Positions 18,690-27,990 of a DNA stretch of 64,000 nt are shown piece after piece. The notes under the pieces are model-generated. The model made no database searches. It saw only the letters and a list, made by a program, of their open reading frames with translations, and was not told the DNA's origin. How positions within the stretch are numbered: position 1 is the stretch's first letter; each line of letters starts with the position of its first letter. The position numbers were made by a program, and so were the translations under genes. The stretch is from Komagataeibacter xylinus NBRC 15237 (GTDB lineage: Bacteria > Pseudomonadota > Alphaproteobacteria > Acetobacterales > Acetobacteraceae): contig NZ_BCTP01000004.1 of assembly GCF_001571345.1 (NCBI RefSeq), forward strand, positions 62,001 through 126,000. The letters are read 5' to 3'.

Positions 18690-19510
18690 GGGTCCATCCT
18701 TATGGCGCGTGAAAGCAGCGTTGCCGCCCACGCGGAGAAGATGATGGCAAGGCCGGGGAAGGTGGTCAGCCACCAGGCGGTTGCAAGGTAGTTGCGGCCT
18801 TCGGTAATCATCAGGCCCCATTCCGGCGTGGGGGGTGAGGGCCCGTAGCCCAGAAAGCAGATGGTCGATATGGCCAGGATGGCCGTGCCCAGCCGCAATG
18901 TTGCCAGCGACAGCGCAGGCGCAAGGCTGTTGGGCACGATATGGCGCCACACCACCTGCCAGAAGGTGGAGCCAATGCCAAAGGCCGCCTCCACATATTC
19001 GGTCGCGCGCACGCGCACCACTTCCGTGCGGATCATGCGCGTAAAGCCCGCCACCTGGCTTATGCCCACGGCAAAGGCCACATGCGTGGCCCCCGGCCCG
19101 ATCAGGGTGATGATGCTGAGCGAGAGGAAAAGCTCGGGAATGGCCAGCACCATGTCCGCTCCCGCAAGGATGGCGCCCGACAGCCTGCGCCCGCCCAGCC
19201 CCGCCGCAAGCCCGAGCGGGATGGCCACCAGCAGGCTGATCGCCACGGCCAGCATGGCGGCGGAAAGGGTGGAGAAACTGCCATGCATGATGCGCGAGAA
19301 CACATCGCGCCCGAACTGGTCGGTGCCAAACCAGTGCGTGGCGGATGGGGCCATGAGCCGCTCATCCGTCTGGCCCGCCAGCGGGTCAAGCGGGGTGAAC
19401 AGGCCGGGGCAAAGCGCCACGAGCACCAGCACAAGCACGGGCAGCACGCCAAGCAGGCGCGGCAGGGTCACGTCATGGCGCTGACGCCATTGTGCCAGGG
19501 CCGTGTTCAT
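18686..19510 (-). CDS. ABC transporter permease, DppC type
   Basis: This is an inner-membrane permease of 274 residues with about six membrane segments. HWFGTDQFGRDVFSRI is the DppC/OppC N-terminal hallmark, and the coupling-helix EAA-like loop is VVRVRATEYVEAAFGIGSTFWQVVWRHIVPN. It overlaps both neighbours by 4 bp. Confidence 0.93.
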   Translation of the reverse strand: MNTALAQWRQRHDVTLPRLLGVLPVLVLVLVALCPGLFTPLDPLAGQTDERLMAPSATHWFGTDQFGRDVFSRIMHGSFSTLSAAMLAVAISLLVAIPLGLAAGLGGRRLSGAILAGADMVLAIPELFLSLSIITLIGPGATHVAFAVGISQVAGFTRMIRTEVVRVRATEYVEAAFGIGSTFWQVVWRHIVPNSLAPALSLATLRLGTAILAISTICFLGYGPSPPTPEWGLMITEGRNYLATAWWLTTFPGLAIIFSAWAATLLSRAIRMDP

Positions 19511-20454
19511 GCCGCCCCTCCTGCCTGCGTGCGGCGGATGCGCGGGTCGATCAGCGGATGGAGTGCATCAACGGTGAAGTTGATGACCACGAACCCCGCC
19601 ACCGAAATGAGGATGATGGCCTGCAGCACCGCCACATCCTGATTGGCCACGGCCTGCTGGGCCAGTTGCCCCAGCCCGTCAAGGCCGAACACGGTTTCGG
19701 TCACCACGGCGCCGGCCAGGATCTCGCCAAACACCAGCCCGCTTATGGTGAGCGTGGGCGGCAGGGCGTTGGGCAGCACATGGGCGTAGAGAATGCGCAG
19801 CGGAGAGGCGCCACGCGCGCGCAGCACGTCAATAAAAGGTTGGGCCATGACCCGTTCCGCCGCGCTCAGGAACACCTGCGTCAGCGGCGCCGAGATGGGA
19901 ATGGCCAGCGCCAGCCCCGGCAACACCGCTGCCGCCCAGCCTGAAACGCCAACCACGGGCACCAGCTTCCAGTGAAACGAGACAAGCTGGATTGCCACGA
20001 TCTCGAGCCAGAAGACGGGAATGCCGCTCGCCAGTCCCGGCACCAGCCGCAGGGCCGCGCGTAGCGGGCGCAGGGGGGCCAGCAGGGCGGCGGTGGCAAA
20101 ACTGGCTGCCAGCATGATCGCGCCGCCAAAGCTCACCACCGCAAGACGCAGCGTGGTGGGGTAGGCGGCGTGCAGCATGCGGCTGACCGGCACCCCGGTC
20201 TCGATGGAATAGCCAAGCTGGCCCGCCAGCGTGCGGCCCAGCACATGGGCATATTGCACGAAGGCGGATTCATCAGCGCCATAGCTTGCGCGGATATCGC
20301 TGATCTGCTGCGGGCTGAGGCCGAGTTCGGGGTCCTGGAACTTGATCAGCACGGCATCGCCCGGCATGACCTGCAATAGCACGAACGAGAGCGTGAACGC
20401 CCCCCACAGCACCAGCAGCGCCTGGGCCGCGCGGGAGAGAATATAACGTGTCAT
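19507..20454 (-). CDS. ABC transporter permease, DppB type
   Basis: This is a permease of 315 residues. The N-terminal YILSRAAQALLVLWGAFTLSF and the motif MPGDAV are typical of DppB/OppB; an EAA-like loop FIDVLRARGASPLRILYAHVLPNAL lies near residue 205. It starts 15 bp after the binding-protein gene and overlaps dppC-like 18686-19510. Confidence 0.93.
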   Translation of the reverse strand: MTRYILSRAAQALLVLWGAFTLSFVLLQVMPGDAVLIKFQDPELGLSPQQISDIRASYGADESAFVQYAHVLGRTLAGQLGYSIETGVPVSRMLHAAYPTTLRLAVVSFGGAIMLAASFATAALLAPLRPLRAALRLVPGLASGIPVFWLEIVAIQLVSFHWKLVPVVGVSGWAAAVLPGLALAIPISAPLTQVFLSAAERVMAQPFIDVLRARGASPLRILYAHVLPNALPPTLTISGLVFGEILAGAVVTETVFGLDGLGQLAQQAVANQDVAVLQAIILISVAGFVVINFTVDALHPLIDPRIRRTQAGGAA

Positions 20455-20469
20455 GGGTGGCGCCTCATC

Positions 20470-22119
20470 CTACGGCCTTGCCAGCCAGGTGCGGTAGAAA
20501 ACAGGCCGCCCCACGGCCTCGAAACGCATGTCATGCACGCGCGCCGATCCCGCATAGACCTGCGGCTCCTCGAATATGGGAATGCTGTAGCCCTTGGCCA
20601 GAATATCGGCCTGCACGCGGGCAAGGTCCGCAAGGCGGGTGGCGGGATCGGTGTCGGAGGCGACCTGGTCAAGCAACCCGTTGAGTTCGGGGTCGACAAA
20701 GTGCTCCACATGGCGGCTCTGCCCGCCTTTTTGCAGCAGCACGTTGCGGTTGGTGGGGTAGAACGCGCTCTTGATCACATCGGGGTCCGCGCGGCCCACC
20801 TCGGCATGGAACAGCGGGGTTACGGCAGGGTTGAGGTTGTCGAGCACCGTCATGGCCGGGCTGCCTGACAGGATGGTCAGTCGCACGCCCACCCTGCGCC
20901 ATTGCTGGGCCAGCAGCACCAGCATGCTCCGGCTCTGCGGCTGGGGCAGGGCTTCATGCACGGCCAGCGCAAGGGCCACGCCATTGCGCCGCCGCCAGCC
21001 ATCGGGGGCCATCGTCCATCCGGCCTCATCAAGCAGGCGGCCGGCAAGGGCGGGATCATAGGTCAGGTCGGCAGCATGGTCGACAAAACCCTGCGCATCG
21101 GCGGCGATGACGGAGCGCGCCAGCGGGTAGTTGGGGGAATACAGCGTGCGCAGGATGTCGGGCCGGTCGGTGGCGTGCAGCAGGGCCAGGCGCACGCGCG
21201 GGTCGGCCACCAGCGGGTTGTCGGGGCGGAAGACCACGCTGTTGTTCACCCCACGGGTGGAGGCGGCGTAGATCGTATCGCCATGGCGGATGATCTGCTC
21301 TTCATCATAGGCCTCGACCGCACGGGCGAAATCGGCCTGGCCTGCAATGAAGGCGCCGATGCGGATGCTGTCCTCGGGCACCACGATGATGCGCACGCCC
21401 GCCAGCCGGCTCGGCCCCTGCGGGGCAAGCTGCTCAGGCCCCCAGGCGTAATCGGGGCGCGTGACCAGATCGACCGACTTGCCCGGCACCTCGTCGCGCA
21501 CCACGAACGGGCCGGAGCCGATGACATGCCGCGCGTCGCCCCATTCATCAAGCGGGCGGCGCAGGCTTGCGGGCGAGACCAGCCCCGAGCCAATGACCGA
21601 CGTGCCCTGCAGGAACCCGGGCGAGGGTTTGCTGAAGTAAAAGCGCACTGTCAGCGGATCGATGACCTCGCTGCGCTCGTAATTGTTGATGACCTCGGAG
21701 GGCGGCAGGTGCAGCGCCCGGTTGCCCTTGCCGAAGGTATCGTAATTGAGGGCTACGGCCGCCGCATCAACCGGCGTGCCATCGGAGAAGGTAACGCCGG
21801 GGCGCAGCGTGAAGGTAAAGACGGTGCTGTCTGCATTCACGCTCCATCCGGTTGCGATCCACGGCTCGATTTTAAGCGTGTCGGTGTTCTGCCATGTCAG
21901 CCGGTCCGTGATCTGGGCCAGGATGCCACCATTGGGGTAGAAGCCGCCAGCGGGGGGGTAGAGGTTTTTATGCGGCTGCTTTTCCAAGTAGAGCAGCGTG
22001 CCGCCGGGGCTGGCGGCATCGGTTGCCCGCGCGGGGGCAGGGGCATGAAAAGCCATGCACGCGGCCAGCGCAAGCACCGGCCGCGATGAGGACAGGACGG
22101 CACGGAACGGATGAAGCAT
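20470..22119 (-). CDS. Extracellular solute-binding protein family 5 (peptide/nickel/opine type)
   Basis: This 549-residue periplasmic receptor has a signal peptide ending near APARA. The mature start GGTLLYLEKQPHKNLYPPAGG and the segment FTLRPGVTFSDGTPVDAAAVALNYD are classic for SBP_bac_5. The sequence around LYPPAGGFYPNGGILAQITDRL is reminiscent of the KPN_01854 subfamily (TIGR04028), which travels with flavin-dependent monooxygenases; I recall this from memory and could not check it. The cargo is unknown. Confidence 0.88.
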   Translation of the reverse strand: MLHPFRAVLSSSRPVLALAACMAFHAPAPARATDAASPGGTLLYLEKQPHKNLYPPAGGFYPNGGILAQITDRLTWQNTDTLKIEPWIATGWSVNADSTVFTFTLRPGVTFSDGTPVDAAAVALNYDTFGKGNRALHLPPSEVINNYERSEVIDPLTVRFYFSKPSPGFLQGTSVIGSGLVSPASLRRPLDEWGDARHVIGSGPFVVRDEVPGKSVDLVTRPDYAWGPEQLAPQGPSRLAGVRIIVVPEDSIRIGAFIAGQADFARAVEAYDEEQIIRHGDTIYAASTRGVNNSVVFRPDNPLVADPRVRLALLHATDRPDILRTLYSPNYPLARSVIAADAQGFVDHAADLTYDPALAGRLLDEAGWTMAPDGWRRRNGVALALAVHEALPQPQSRSMLVLLAQQWRRVGVRLTILSGSPAMTVLDNLNPAVTPLFHAEVGRADPDVIKSAFYPTNRNVLLQKGGQSRHVEHFVDPELNGLLDQVASDTDPATRLADLARVQADILAKGYSIPIFEEPQVYAGSARVHDMRFEAVGRPVFYRTWLARP

Positions 22120-22133
22120 GCGGTGCGGGCCGG

Positions 22134-24536
22134 TCAGAACGTGTATCCAAGGCGGGCGTAGTAATAACCGCCTTCATACCCGCCGGGCGCGGTCATGGGG
22201 TAGGCGAACACGCCACTGCTTTCCTTGAGCGCCTGCTTGTTGGTGCGGGTCGGGTATTTGTTGAACAGGTTGTTGGCCCCCAGCGTGATGACAAAACCAT
22301 GGCCCACCCGCGCCGAGGCTTCAAGGTTCGTTATCACCTGCGGGCGCACATGGGTCCAGTAGGCGCCCGGATCGCTCTGGTAAACCAGCCACGCCACCCC
22401 GGCATAGCGCTGCTCCTGCACAAACACGCTGTAGCGGCCCTTGCTCCAGTTGAGCGAGAAGGATTCCTTGTTCTTGGGCGATGAGCGCAGCAGTTCCGTC
22501 TCGGCCGCCTTGGAGAAGTAGGTCTGCCCCAGCGTGGTCAGGATGCCCGGCGTGGAGGCGTAATGGGTCATTTCCGTATCGGCCGCATTGGCCTGCACGG
22601 AGCCGATCAGCACGCCGTATGAGGGCTTGATGGGGAATTTGTAGCTGATCTTGGCCGTGAAGCCATTGGTGGTGGTGTTGCCGATATTGGTCATGTAGCT
22701 GGCATAGGTGATGTTGTCGCCCACGCCATGGGCCGAGAGGTAGTTGGCCATGACCGTGCCGGAAAAGGCGCTGGTGCTCTCGATTCGGTCATTGATGTCG
22801 ATGCGGTAGCCATCAACCGAAAGCTGAAGGTCGCGTACCGGCTTCCAATCCAGCCCGATGCTGTAGCTGCGCGAGTATTCGCCCTTGGGGTTGTGCGAGC
22901 CGAGCAGGCGCGCGACATCGTTGGTCTGTGACAGGTTGACGGTAGTGTAGCCCGGCCCCGAACTCGTGGCATCGTAATGGATCGCGCCCAGCGTGGGCGG
23001 GCGGTAGCCGGTATTGACGTTGGCATGGATCGAGAAGTTCTTGGTAAAGTTGTAGCGCGTGCCGATCGAGCCGGTGGGGGCCGTGGTGGTGTCGGAATAG
23101 TTCACCACATGGCCGCCGATCGTCCATTCCCATTTTGGGGTGACGAATATGTCCAGCCCCACATGGCCATCGAAAATGTCACGCGACCAGTTGCCCGCAT
23201 TGCTGGGCTGAAAGCCGTTATACCCGGTCGCGCCTGGCGAGTTGCTGCCGGTATAATCCGGCCCCGTGGCCCATGACTGATAGTCGCCCGCGCCGATCTG
23301 GTAGGTATCGTGCCGGTATTCCAGCCCCCAGTCGAGCACGGCGGGCTTTGGCAGCGCGCGGCTTGAAAAGCGCTTGGAGAACTTGGCGCCCCCAATCAGT
23401 TCGGCATTGACGATCTTGCCCTGGTTGAAACTGGTCTGGCTCAGCGCGCCAAAGGTGGGGTTGTTGTCGTCATACACGCCCTCATTGACCTGCTCGCGCC
23501 CGAACGAGGCATAGGTGTTCCACGCAACGCCCGCGGGCATGGTACCGCGCAGGCCGCCATTGACCTGAAAATCCATTTCATCGAACGTTTCGATCGGCTC
23601 GAACCCGTTGGGGTGGAGCGATGGTACGTTGTTGATGTTGGTCGCCCCGCGAATGAAGCCGATGCGGTCGGTGCTGCGATGGGCGAGGGTGGCGGTGCCA
23701 TAGGCCTCGACCGAGCGGCTGATGGGCATGTGAGCGTTGAAGCTGAACAGCTCGGCCAGCGAGCGGCTCAAGCCCTCGATGCGGTTGACATCGCCAAGCG
23801 TGGGGTTGATGCCATCGCGGTGGGTCGGGAGCTGGTTCTGCACCTGCCAGGCCAGGTCCATGCCGCCACCCTTGCTGCCAAGCTGGCGCTCAAGGTCGCC
23901 ATAGGCGGTAATGTCCTGGCCATCGCCCTTGTAATAGCCGCTGTTCTGGATGTTGGCGGTGCCGCCATTGCGGTTGCCCGCCTTGAGCACGATGTTGATC
24001 GCGCCGCCAATGGCATCCTGCCCATAAAGCGCGGTGGCGCCCTCGGTCACGATTTCCACGTGGTCGATCGCGCTGAGCGGGATCAGGCTCAGGTCAGCCG
24101 GTTCCGTGCCCTGGGCGGGGCCATAGTTCCAGTTGCCAATCGCGCTGGCATGGCGGCGCACGCCATTGACGAGCACGAGCGTTTCATCCGCGTTGAGGTT
24201 GCGCAGGATGACGGTCTGGGTAGGGGTGGTGGAATAGCCGCCGCCGCCGCCGCCCGGTGGGGCGTTGATCTCGGGCGAGGACTGCTGGAGTGCCGCGATC
24301 ACGTTTGTCTGCCCGGTCTTGAGCAGGTCGGCCCCCGTCACAATCGCCACCCGCGTGGTGCTGTGGCGCGGGGTGGAGGTGCGGAAGGCGGGCGAGACAT
24401 CGCCCACATCCTTGGTGGTGGTGATGCGTTCGACCGCCGGATCGGCCCAGGCCCAGACAGGGGAGCAGGACACGGATACCACACCCGTCAGAAGGACAAT
24501 TTTCGAGAGCCGTGCCGGCCTGGTGTGCGTGTTCAT
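22134..24536 (-). CDS. TonB-dependent outer-membrane receptor
   Basis: The 800-residue receptor has a signal peptide (cleavage near AWA), then a plug domain (TRVAIVTGADLLKTGQTNVIAALQQ, VLVNGVRRHASAIG, IDHVEIVTEGATALYGQDAIGGAINIVLK). A long beta-barrel ends in the aromatic YARLGYTF. A Gly-rich loop (GGGGGG) inside the plug is unusual. AGGAAAGACGCAGG precedes the ATG. It is the first gene of the minus-strand operon with the binding protein only 14 bp downstream, so import across both membranes is encoded as one unit. The substrate is unknown; no Fur box is obvious upstream. Confidence 0.92.
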   Translation of the reverse strand: MNTHTRPARLSKIVLLTGVVSVSCSPVWAWADPAVERITTTKDVGDVSPAFRTSTPRHSTTRVAIVTGADLLKTGQTNVIAALQQSSPEINAPPGGGGGGYSTTPTQTVILRNLNADETLVLVNGVRRHASAIGNWNYGPAQGTEPADLSLIPLSAIDHVEIVTEGATALYGQDAIGGAINIVLKAGNRNGGTANIQNSGYYKGDGQDITAYGDLERQLGSKGGGMDLAWQVQNQLPTHRDGINPTLGDVNRIEGLSRSLAELFSFNAHMPISRSVEAYGTATLAHRSTDRIGFIRGATNINNVPSLHPNGFEPIETFDEMDFQVNGGLRGTMPAGVAWNTYASFGREQVNEGVYDDNNPTFGALSQTSFNQGKIVNAELIGGAKFSKRFSSRALPKPAVLDWGLEYRHDTYQIGAGDYQSWATGPDYTGSNSPGATGYNGFQPSNAGNWSRDIFDGHVGLDIFVTPKWEWTIGGHVVNYSDTTTAPTGSIGTRYNFTKNFSIHANVNTGYRPPTLGAIHYDATSSGPGYTTVNLSQTNDVARLLGSHNPKGEYSRSYSIGLDWKPVRDLQLSVDGYRIDINDRIESTSAFSGTVMANYLSAHGVGDNITYASYMTNIGNTTTNGFTAKISYKFPIKPSYGVLIGSVQANAADTEMTHYASTPGILTTLGQTYFSKAAETELLRSSPKNKESFSLNWSKGRYSVFVQEQRYAGVAWLVYQSDPGAYWTHVRPQVITNLEASARVGHGFVITLGANNLFNKYPTRTNKQALKESSGVFAYPMTAPGGYEGGYYYARLGYTF

Positions 24537-25283
24537 CCTGCGTCTTTCCTAGACTGAAGCCCGATTGCGGGCCTGATGCAGAGTCCTGTTCCCTGTCGTG
24601 CTATATTAATTCCACAACATTGATGTGTGTATAATTCATGAAAAATAACCTGGTCAACGGGCAAATATGTTTTTGCCGTGTCGTTACGTTATTTATGATG
24701 CCTGTTGTGCATAATAGACACACCCGCCCCGGCAACCATGGCGCCCTGCGCCCGCGCCAGATTGCTGCAATAAAAAAGCCCGGCAGCCAGAAAACGAGGC
24801 GGGATGACACGGCGGCCCGGATCATCACCAGCCATAAAATGTATTGTAAAGGTGCATGATGGCTGTGTGGCCATGATGGCGCCCTATACCGCCTCAGCCT
24901 GTATCCTTCTTAACGGGCAAGAGGTGATTGCGTTCGCTTGTTTCGTTTTTGAATCAGCTTTCCATGGTGGCCATGAGCATGGATCAGAAGATGGAACAAT
25001 TTTACTATTGAAATCGTTAATTATGTAGCAAGGCCGTAAATGGGGCGCGCGCTTACCGGCCAGGGTCAGCGGAAAGCTTCGGCTCCCCGCCTGCCTTTGT
25101 GTTGAGGGGGGAGTGTGCGAGGGTAAGCGTGGCAGATGGTCGTGCGGCGTAACACGGCGGGGGGGGGCATGCAGGTGCGGCATGCCTGCACCCGGCCCTT
25201 GGCGGAGTACTGATACAGGACTGTGACAATCCGCCATTGTTTTGTCGTGTCGGGCCAGCACGATGGCAACATAAGGAGTAAGG
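24537..25283. other. Long intergenic region, no convincing gene
   Basis: These 747 bases separate the divergent TonB receptor and the Gly-rich protein. The part 24590-25020 is clearly richer in A+T than the surroundings and probably holds promoters. A small hairpin (GCCCG / CGGGC) lies at 24559-24572 in the receptor leader. Short open frames on both strands lack ribosome sites and family resemblance, so I do not call them. Confidence 0.5.
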
Positions 25284-25676
25284 ATGATGACTCATACAAA
25301 ATCATGGACCGTGGCCTTTGTTGCGATGGCGCTTGCGCTTGCGCCCGTAGCGGGGGTCTCCATTGCGCATGCCCAGCACGGCCCCGGCGGCGGTGGGCCA
25401 GGTGGTGGCGGCCATGGCGGCGGACCCGGTTTTGGTGGCCCCGGTGGCGGTGGTTTTCACGGTGGGCCGTATGGCGGTCCCGGCGGCCCGGGTGGCGGTC
25501 CACGCGGTGGTGGCTGGGATCGCGGCGGCTGGGGCGGTGGCGGTTGGGATCGTGGCCCCGGCTGGTACGGACCGCCGCCCTATCCGTATGAGGGGTACGG
25601 GTATGGATATGGTTATCCCGGCTATTACTATCCTTACGGCGGCTATGTCGGCGGCTGGGGTTGGGGCGGCTGGTAA
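25284..25676 (+). CDS. Gly-rich exported protein
   Basis: This 130-residue protein has a signal peptide (VAFVAMALALAPVAGVSIAHA). The mature chain is almost wholly Gly/Pro/His, then Gly/Trp/Arg, then Gly/Tyr (YGYGYGYPGYYYPYGGY), ending in GWGW repeats. AAGGAG sits about 9 bases before the ATG. Such low-complexity proteins are common cell-surface or periplasmic proteins of unknown role in acetic acid bacteria. Confidence 0.75.
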   Translation: MMTHTKSWTVAFVAMALALAPVAGVSIAHAQHGPGGGGPGGGGHGGGPGFGGPGGGGFHGGPYGGPGGPGGGPRGGGWDRGGWGGGGWDRGPGWYGPPPYPYEGYGYGYGYPGYYYPYGGYVGGWGWGGW

Positions 25677-25736
25677 AACCGGCTGAAGCTTGCTGAAAAA
25701 AAGCTGTATCCAAAACGTCTGCCGTTTTTTCGCTTT

Positions 25737-26012
25737 TTAAGGGCGGTTGGCCAACCTGCGTCCCACGGCAAGGAGGCTGGCCGCCAGCAGACCGGCGAAT
25801 GACAGGGCGGCAAACCATGAAAGCAGCCCCATGACAGGCCCCTGAATGCTCACGGCCAGCCCCAGCCCCCCGGTGGGCAGCCCCAGCCGCATCATGCGGG
25901 CAAGGCGCTGGCCTGTGGGGCCGGGAGTGGGCAGGCCGTAGCGTGCGGACCACAGGGCGGCATGGCACATGAAGGTTGCCAGCCACAGCGCGAGAAGCAG
26001 CACGAAGGTCAT
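25737..26012 (-). CDS. Small inner-membrane protein, DUF3325-like
   Basis: This is a 91-residue protein with about three hydrophobic segments (FVLLLALWLATFMCHAALW; LGLAVSIQ..GLLSWF; LSFAGLLAASLLAVG). The ATG at 26012 overlaps the stop of the PepSY gene by 4 bp. Position as third member after DUF3649-like and PepSY-type genes matches the conserved trio found near iron-siderophore receptor genes in Proteobacteria, where the small protein is DUF3325. Confidence 0.75.
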   Translation of the reverse strand: MTFVLLLALWLATFMCHAALWSARYGLPTPGPTGQRLARMMRLGLPTGGLGLAVSIQGPVMGLLSWFAALSFAGLLAASLLAVGRRLANRP

Positions 26013-27466
26013 GCGCCCCGTCGCCCCAGCCTGTGGCGGGCGTAAAGTGCCATGATCGCGGCCCCTGACCCCAGGCCATCCACCGCCATGTGCAGCCCCG
26101 GCAGCGCATGGAACGCAGCGGGGCAGCAAAGCAGGTCAATTACCGGCAGGCTTGTGCCCAGCAGCCCGACAAGGCCCAGCTGTGCCCGCCATGCGTGGTG
26201 TGCCTGTCCCCGCAGGGTATTAAAAAGGGCATGCGACGCACATAGCGCCCATACCGTAAAGAAAATCCCCGTTTCCCAGTCCTCACGCCCGGTCAGGCTG
26301 GCGGGTACAAGCCGGTTGCCCGCTAAAAACGCCAGCATGGCGGCGGGTAGCCCGGCAATAACCGTTACGTTCAGCCCATCTGCCAGCCGGTAGGCCCATC
26401 TGTGGCCCGCATGGCGGCGGCGCTTCATCACGAACAGGACCAGCCCGCTGGCCATGACGGCGGTGCCACACAGGCCGGACAGGAAATACAACCACCGCAA
26501 ACCCGGCGGGGCAAAACGGGCATAATGCAACCCGTGCATCAACTGCATGGTGCGGGCAATGGGGGTGGCGGTTGTATCAACCGGGAGGGGACGGCCTTCG
26601 GGCAGGCTGAAATCGGCATGATCACGGGTCAGGAACGCGCTGCTGGCATCGCCTGCAAAAATGGATACGCGCTGCGGGGCAAAAAGGATGAAACCCGGTT
26701 CCTGCCCCGCCAGGCTGGCGCGCGCCTGGGCCAGCAGGGGGGCTAGTTGCACCCGCGCCATTTCCGGCATCGGGGCAGGGGGCGGCGCAGGCACCTGCAC
26801 AGACCGCGCTGCGGGGCGTGGGGTCACGGGCACGATCATGTCCGCCTTAACCAGCACGCCCGTATAGGCCATCATGACCATGAAGGGCAGGAACAGCACG
26901 CCCATCAGCAGATGCGCATCAAGCCACGCCCGCAGTCGGGCCGTGGACAGGCGCAGCAGGATGATATCAGGCACCAGCGCGTGAAGATGAATGACAACAC
27001 CGGATATAATGGCAACCAGAAGGATCATTCCGGCAATATTGACAATAATCGTGCCTACCTGCGGGCCAAGGAACAGCGTGTGGTGGAAATTATAGAACAG
27101 CCCGCCCCCCGCTGTAATCCGCGCCGGTATCACCGCGCCCGTGGCCGGGTCGAGCCGCGCGCCAACAAATTCATGGCCGTTGTAATGCAGCACGTCCAGC
27201 GTGGGCGAGCGGGCCGAGGGCAGGGCGATAAAGGCCGATACGCCACGGGCCTGCCCGGCTGCGACCAGATGTGCCGCCGCATCCAGCGCCGGAGCACCGG
27301 GTTGCACAGGGGCGGTCAGCCGCAGTTCTGGCTGCATCCAGCGCGTGATTTCCATATTGAACACCGCCACGCTGCCAGTGGCGAAGATGCAGGTCAGCAC
27401 CAGCCCGGCCCCATAGCCAAACCAGCCGTGCAGCCAGCCAAGGCGGGTACGCAGGGTTTCGCGCAT
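26009..27466 (-). CDS. PepSY-associated transmembrane protein
   Basis: The product has 485 residues. It begins RETLRTRLGWLHGWFGYGAGLVLTCIFATGSVAVF, the first helix of the PepSY_TM family. A periplasmic segment follows, then FHHTLFLGPQVGTIIVNIAGMILLVAIISGVVIHLH, a large loop and several C-terminal helices. The conserved His in HHTL and the HLHAL motif suggest electron transfer or iron reduction, as proposed for homologues such as FoxB/PiuB (an inference). The start at 27466 shares one base with the stop of the upstream gene. Confidence 0.87.
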   Translation of the reverse strand: MRETLRTRLGWLHGWFGYGAGLVLTCIFATGSVAVFNMEITRWMQPELRLTAPVQPGAPALDAAAHLVAAGQARGVSAFIALPSARSPTLDVLHYNGHEFVGARLDPATGAVIPARITAGGGLFYNFHHTLFLGPQVGTIIVNIAGMILLVAIISGVVIHLHALVPDIILLRLSTARLRAWLDAHLLMGVLFLPFMVMMAYTGVLVKADMIVPVTPRPAARSVQVPAPPPAPMPEMARVQLAPLLAQARASLAGQEPGFILFAPQRVSIFAGDASSAFLTRDHADFSLPEGRPLPVDTTATPIARTMQLMHGLHYARFAPPGLRWLYFLSGLCGTAVMASGLVLFVMKRRRHAGHRWAYRLADGLNVTVIAGLPAAMLAFLAGNRLVPASLTGREDWETGIFFTVWALCASHALFNTLRGQAHHAWRAQLGLVGLLGTSLPVIDLLCCPAAFHALPGLHMAVDGLGSGAAIMALYARHRLGRRGA

Positions 27467-27807
27467 CAGGCTGCAAACAGGATCAGGCCCGCGGCAAGGC
27501 AGCCACAGGCCCCCACCATCAGCAACCCCGCATGCCGTTTCCATGCGCCAAAGCCGACCACCACCATGACCGGCAGACCCAAAAGCGCGATCATCTGGCC
27601 CAGATGGACGCGGTCGGTCCCACCAGCGCCTGCGGCAATACCCGCCACCAGCAGGCGGGCAACGCCATAGGCCAGCAGGCAGGCGACTACGGCGCAGGCC
27701 ACCCTGTTGCGGTTGAGGCGTGCGGTGTGCGCGCGCCGGTCAGAGGGTCTTGTGCGAGGAGCAGGTTCATTAATGCGACGCATTTGCATCGTATGCTTAT
27801 GCCACAT
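27466..27807 (-). CDS. Small membrane protein, DUF3649-like
   Basis: The 113-residue protein has a basic N-terminus followed by three hydrophobic segments (VACAVVACLLAYGVARLLVAGIA; MIALLGLPVMVVVGFGAW; LLMVGACGCLAAGLILFAA). It is the first gene of the PepSY trio. The start is uncertain; ATG at 27807 has AGGGCGGG nearby, but ATGs at 27789 and 27783 are in frame. Confidence 0.7.
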   Translation of the reverse strand: MWHKHTMQMRRINEPAPRTRPSDRRAHTARLNRNRVACAVVACLLAYGVARLLVAGIAAGAGGTDRVHLGQMIALLGLPVMVVVGFGAWKRHAGLLMVGACGCLAAGLILFAA

Positions 27808-27907
27808 AATATCCCGCCCTGCGAAGCCCCGGAAACGATATTATTCTGTTCCAGACCTGTTCAGCATGCAGGTACACAGGGCCGTGCAGTTGCCCCGATC
27901 GAATTAA

Positions 27908-27955
27908 AGATAAAAATTTCTGGGTGCCCCCCTTTTTTCAAAAAGGCGGCGTCTG
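27908..27955. terminator. Degenerate single copy of the hairpin repeat
   Basis: GATAAAAATTTCTGGGTG is followed by GCCCCCCTTTTTT-C-AAAAAGGCGGC (27926-27950), a GCCGCC hairpin with one mismatch. It lies between the start of the PepSY trio and the end of the 27991-28761 gene on the same strand and probably terminates the latter. Confidence 0.5.
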
Positions 27956-27990
27956 GCGAAACATTATGGAGAAAAATTCCCCATTGTATT

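Noticed and set aside
24537-24640. Fur box upstream of the TonB receptor
   Set aside because: No convincing match to the 19-bp GATAATGATAATCATTATC-type sequence; only generic AT-rich DNA.
24640-24859. 73-codon plus-strand frame in the AT-rich intergenic region
   Set aside because: No ribosome site, no recognisable sequence, composition like non-coding DNA.
25066-26139. 357-codon minus-strand frame across the Gly-rich gene
   Set aside because: His/Arg/Pro-rich antisense of Gly codons; overlaps two better-supported genes.
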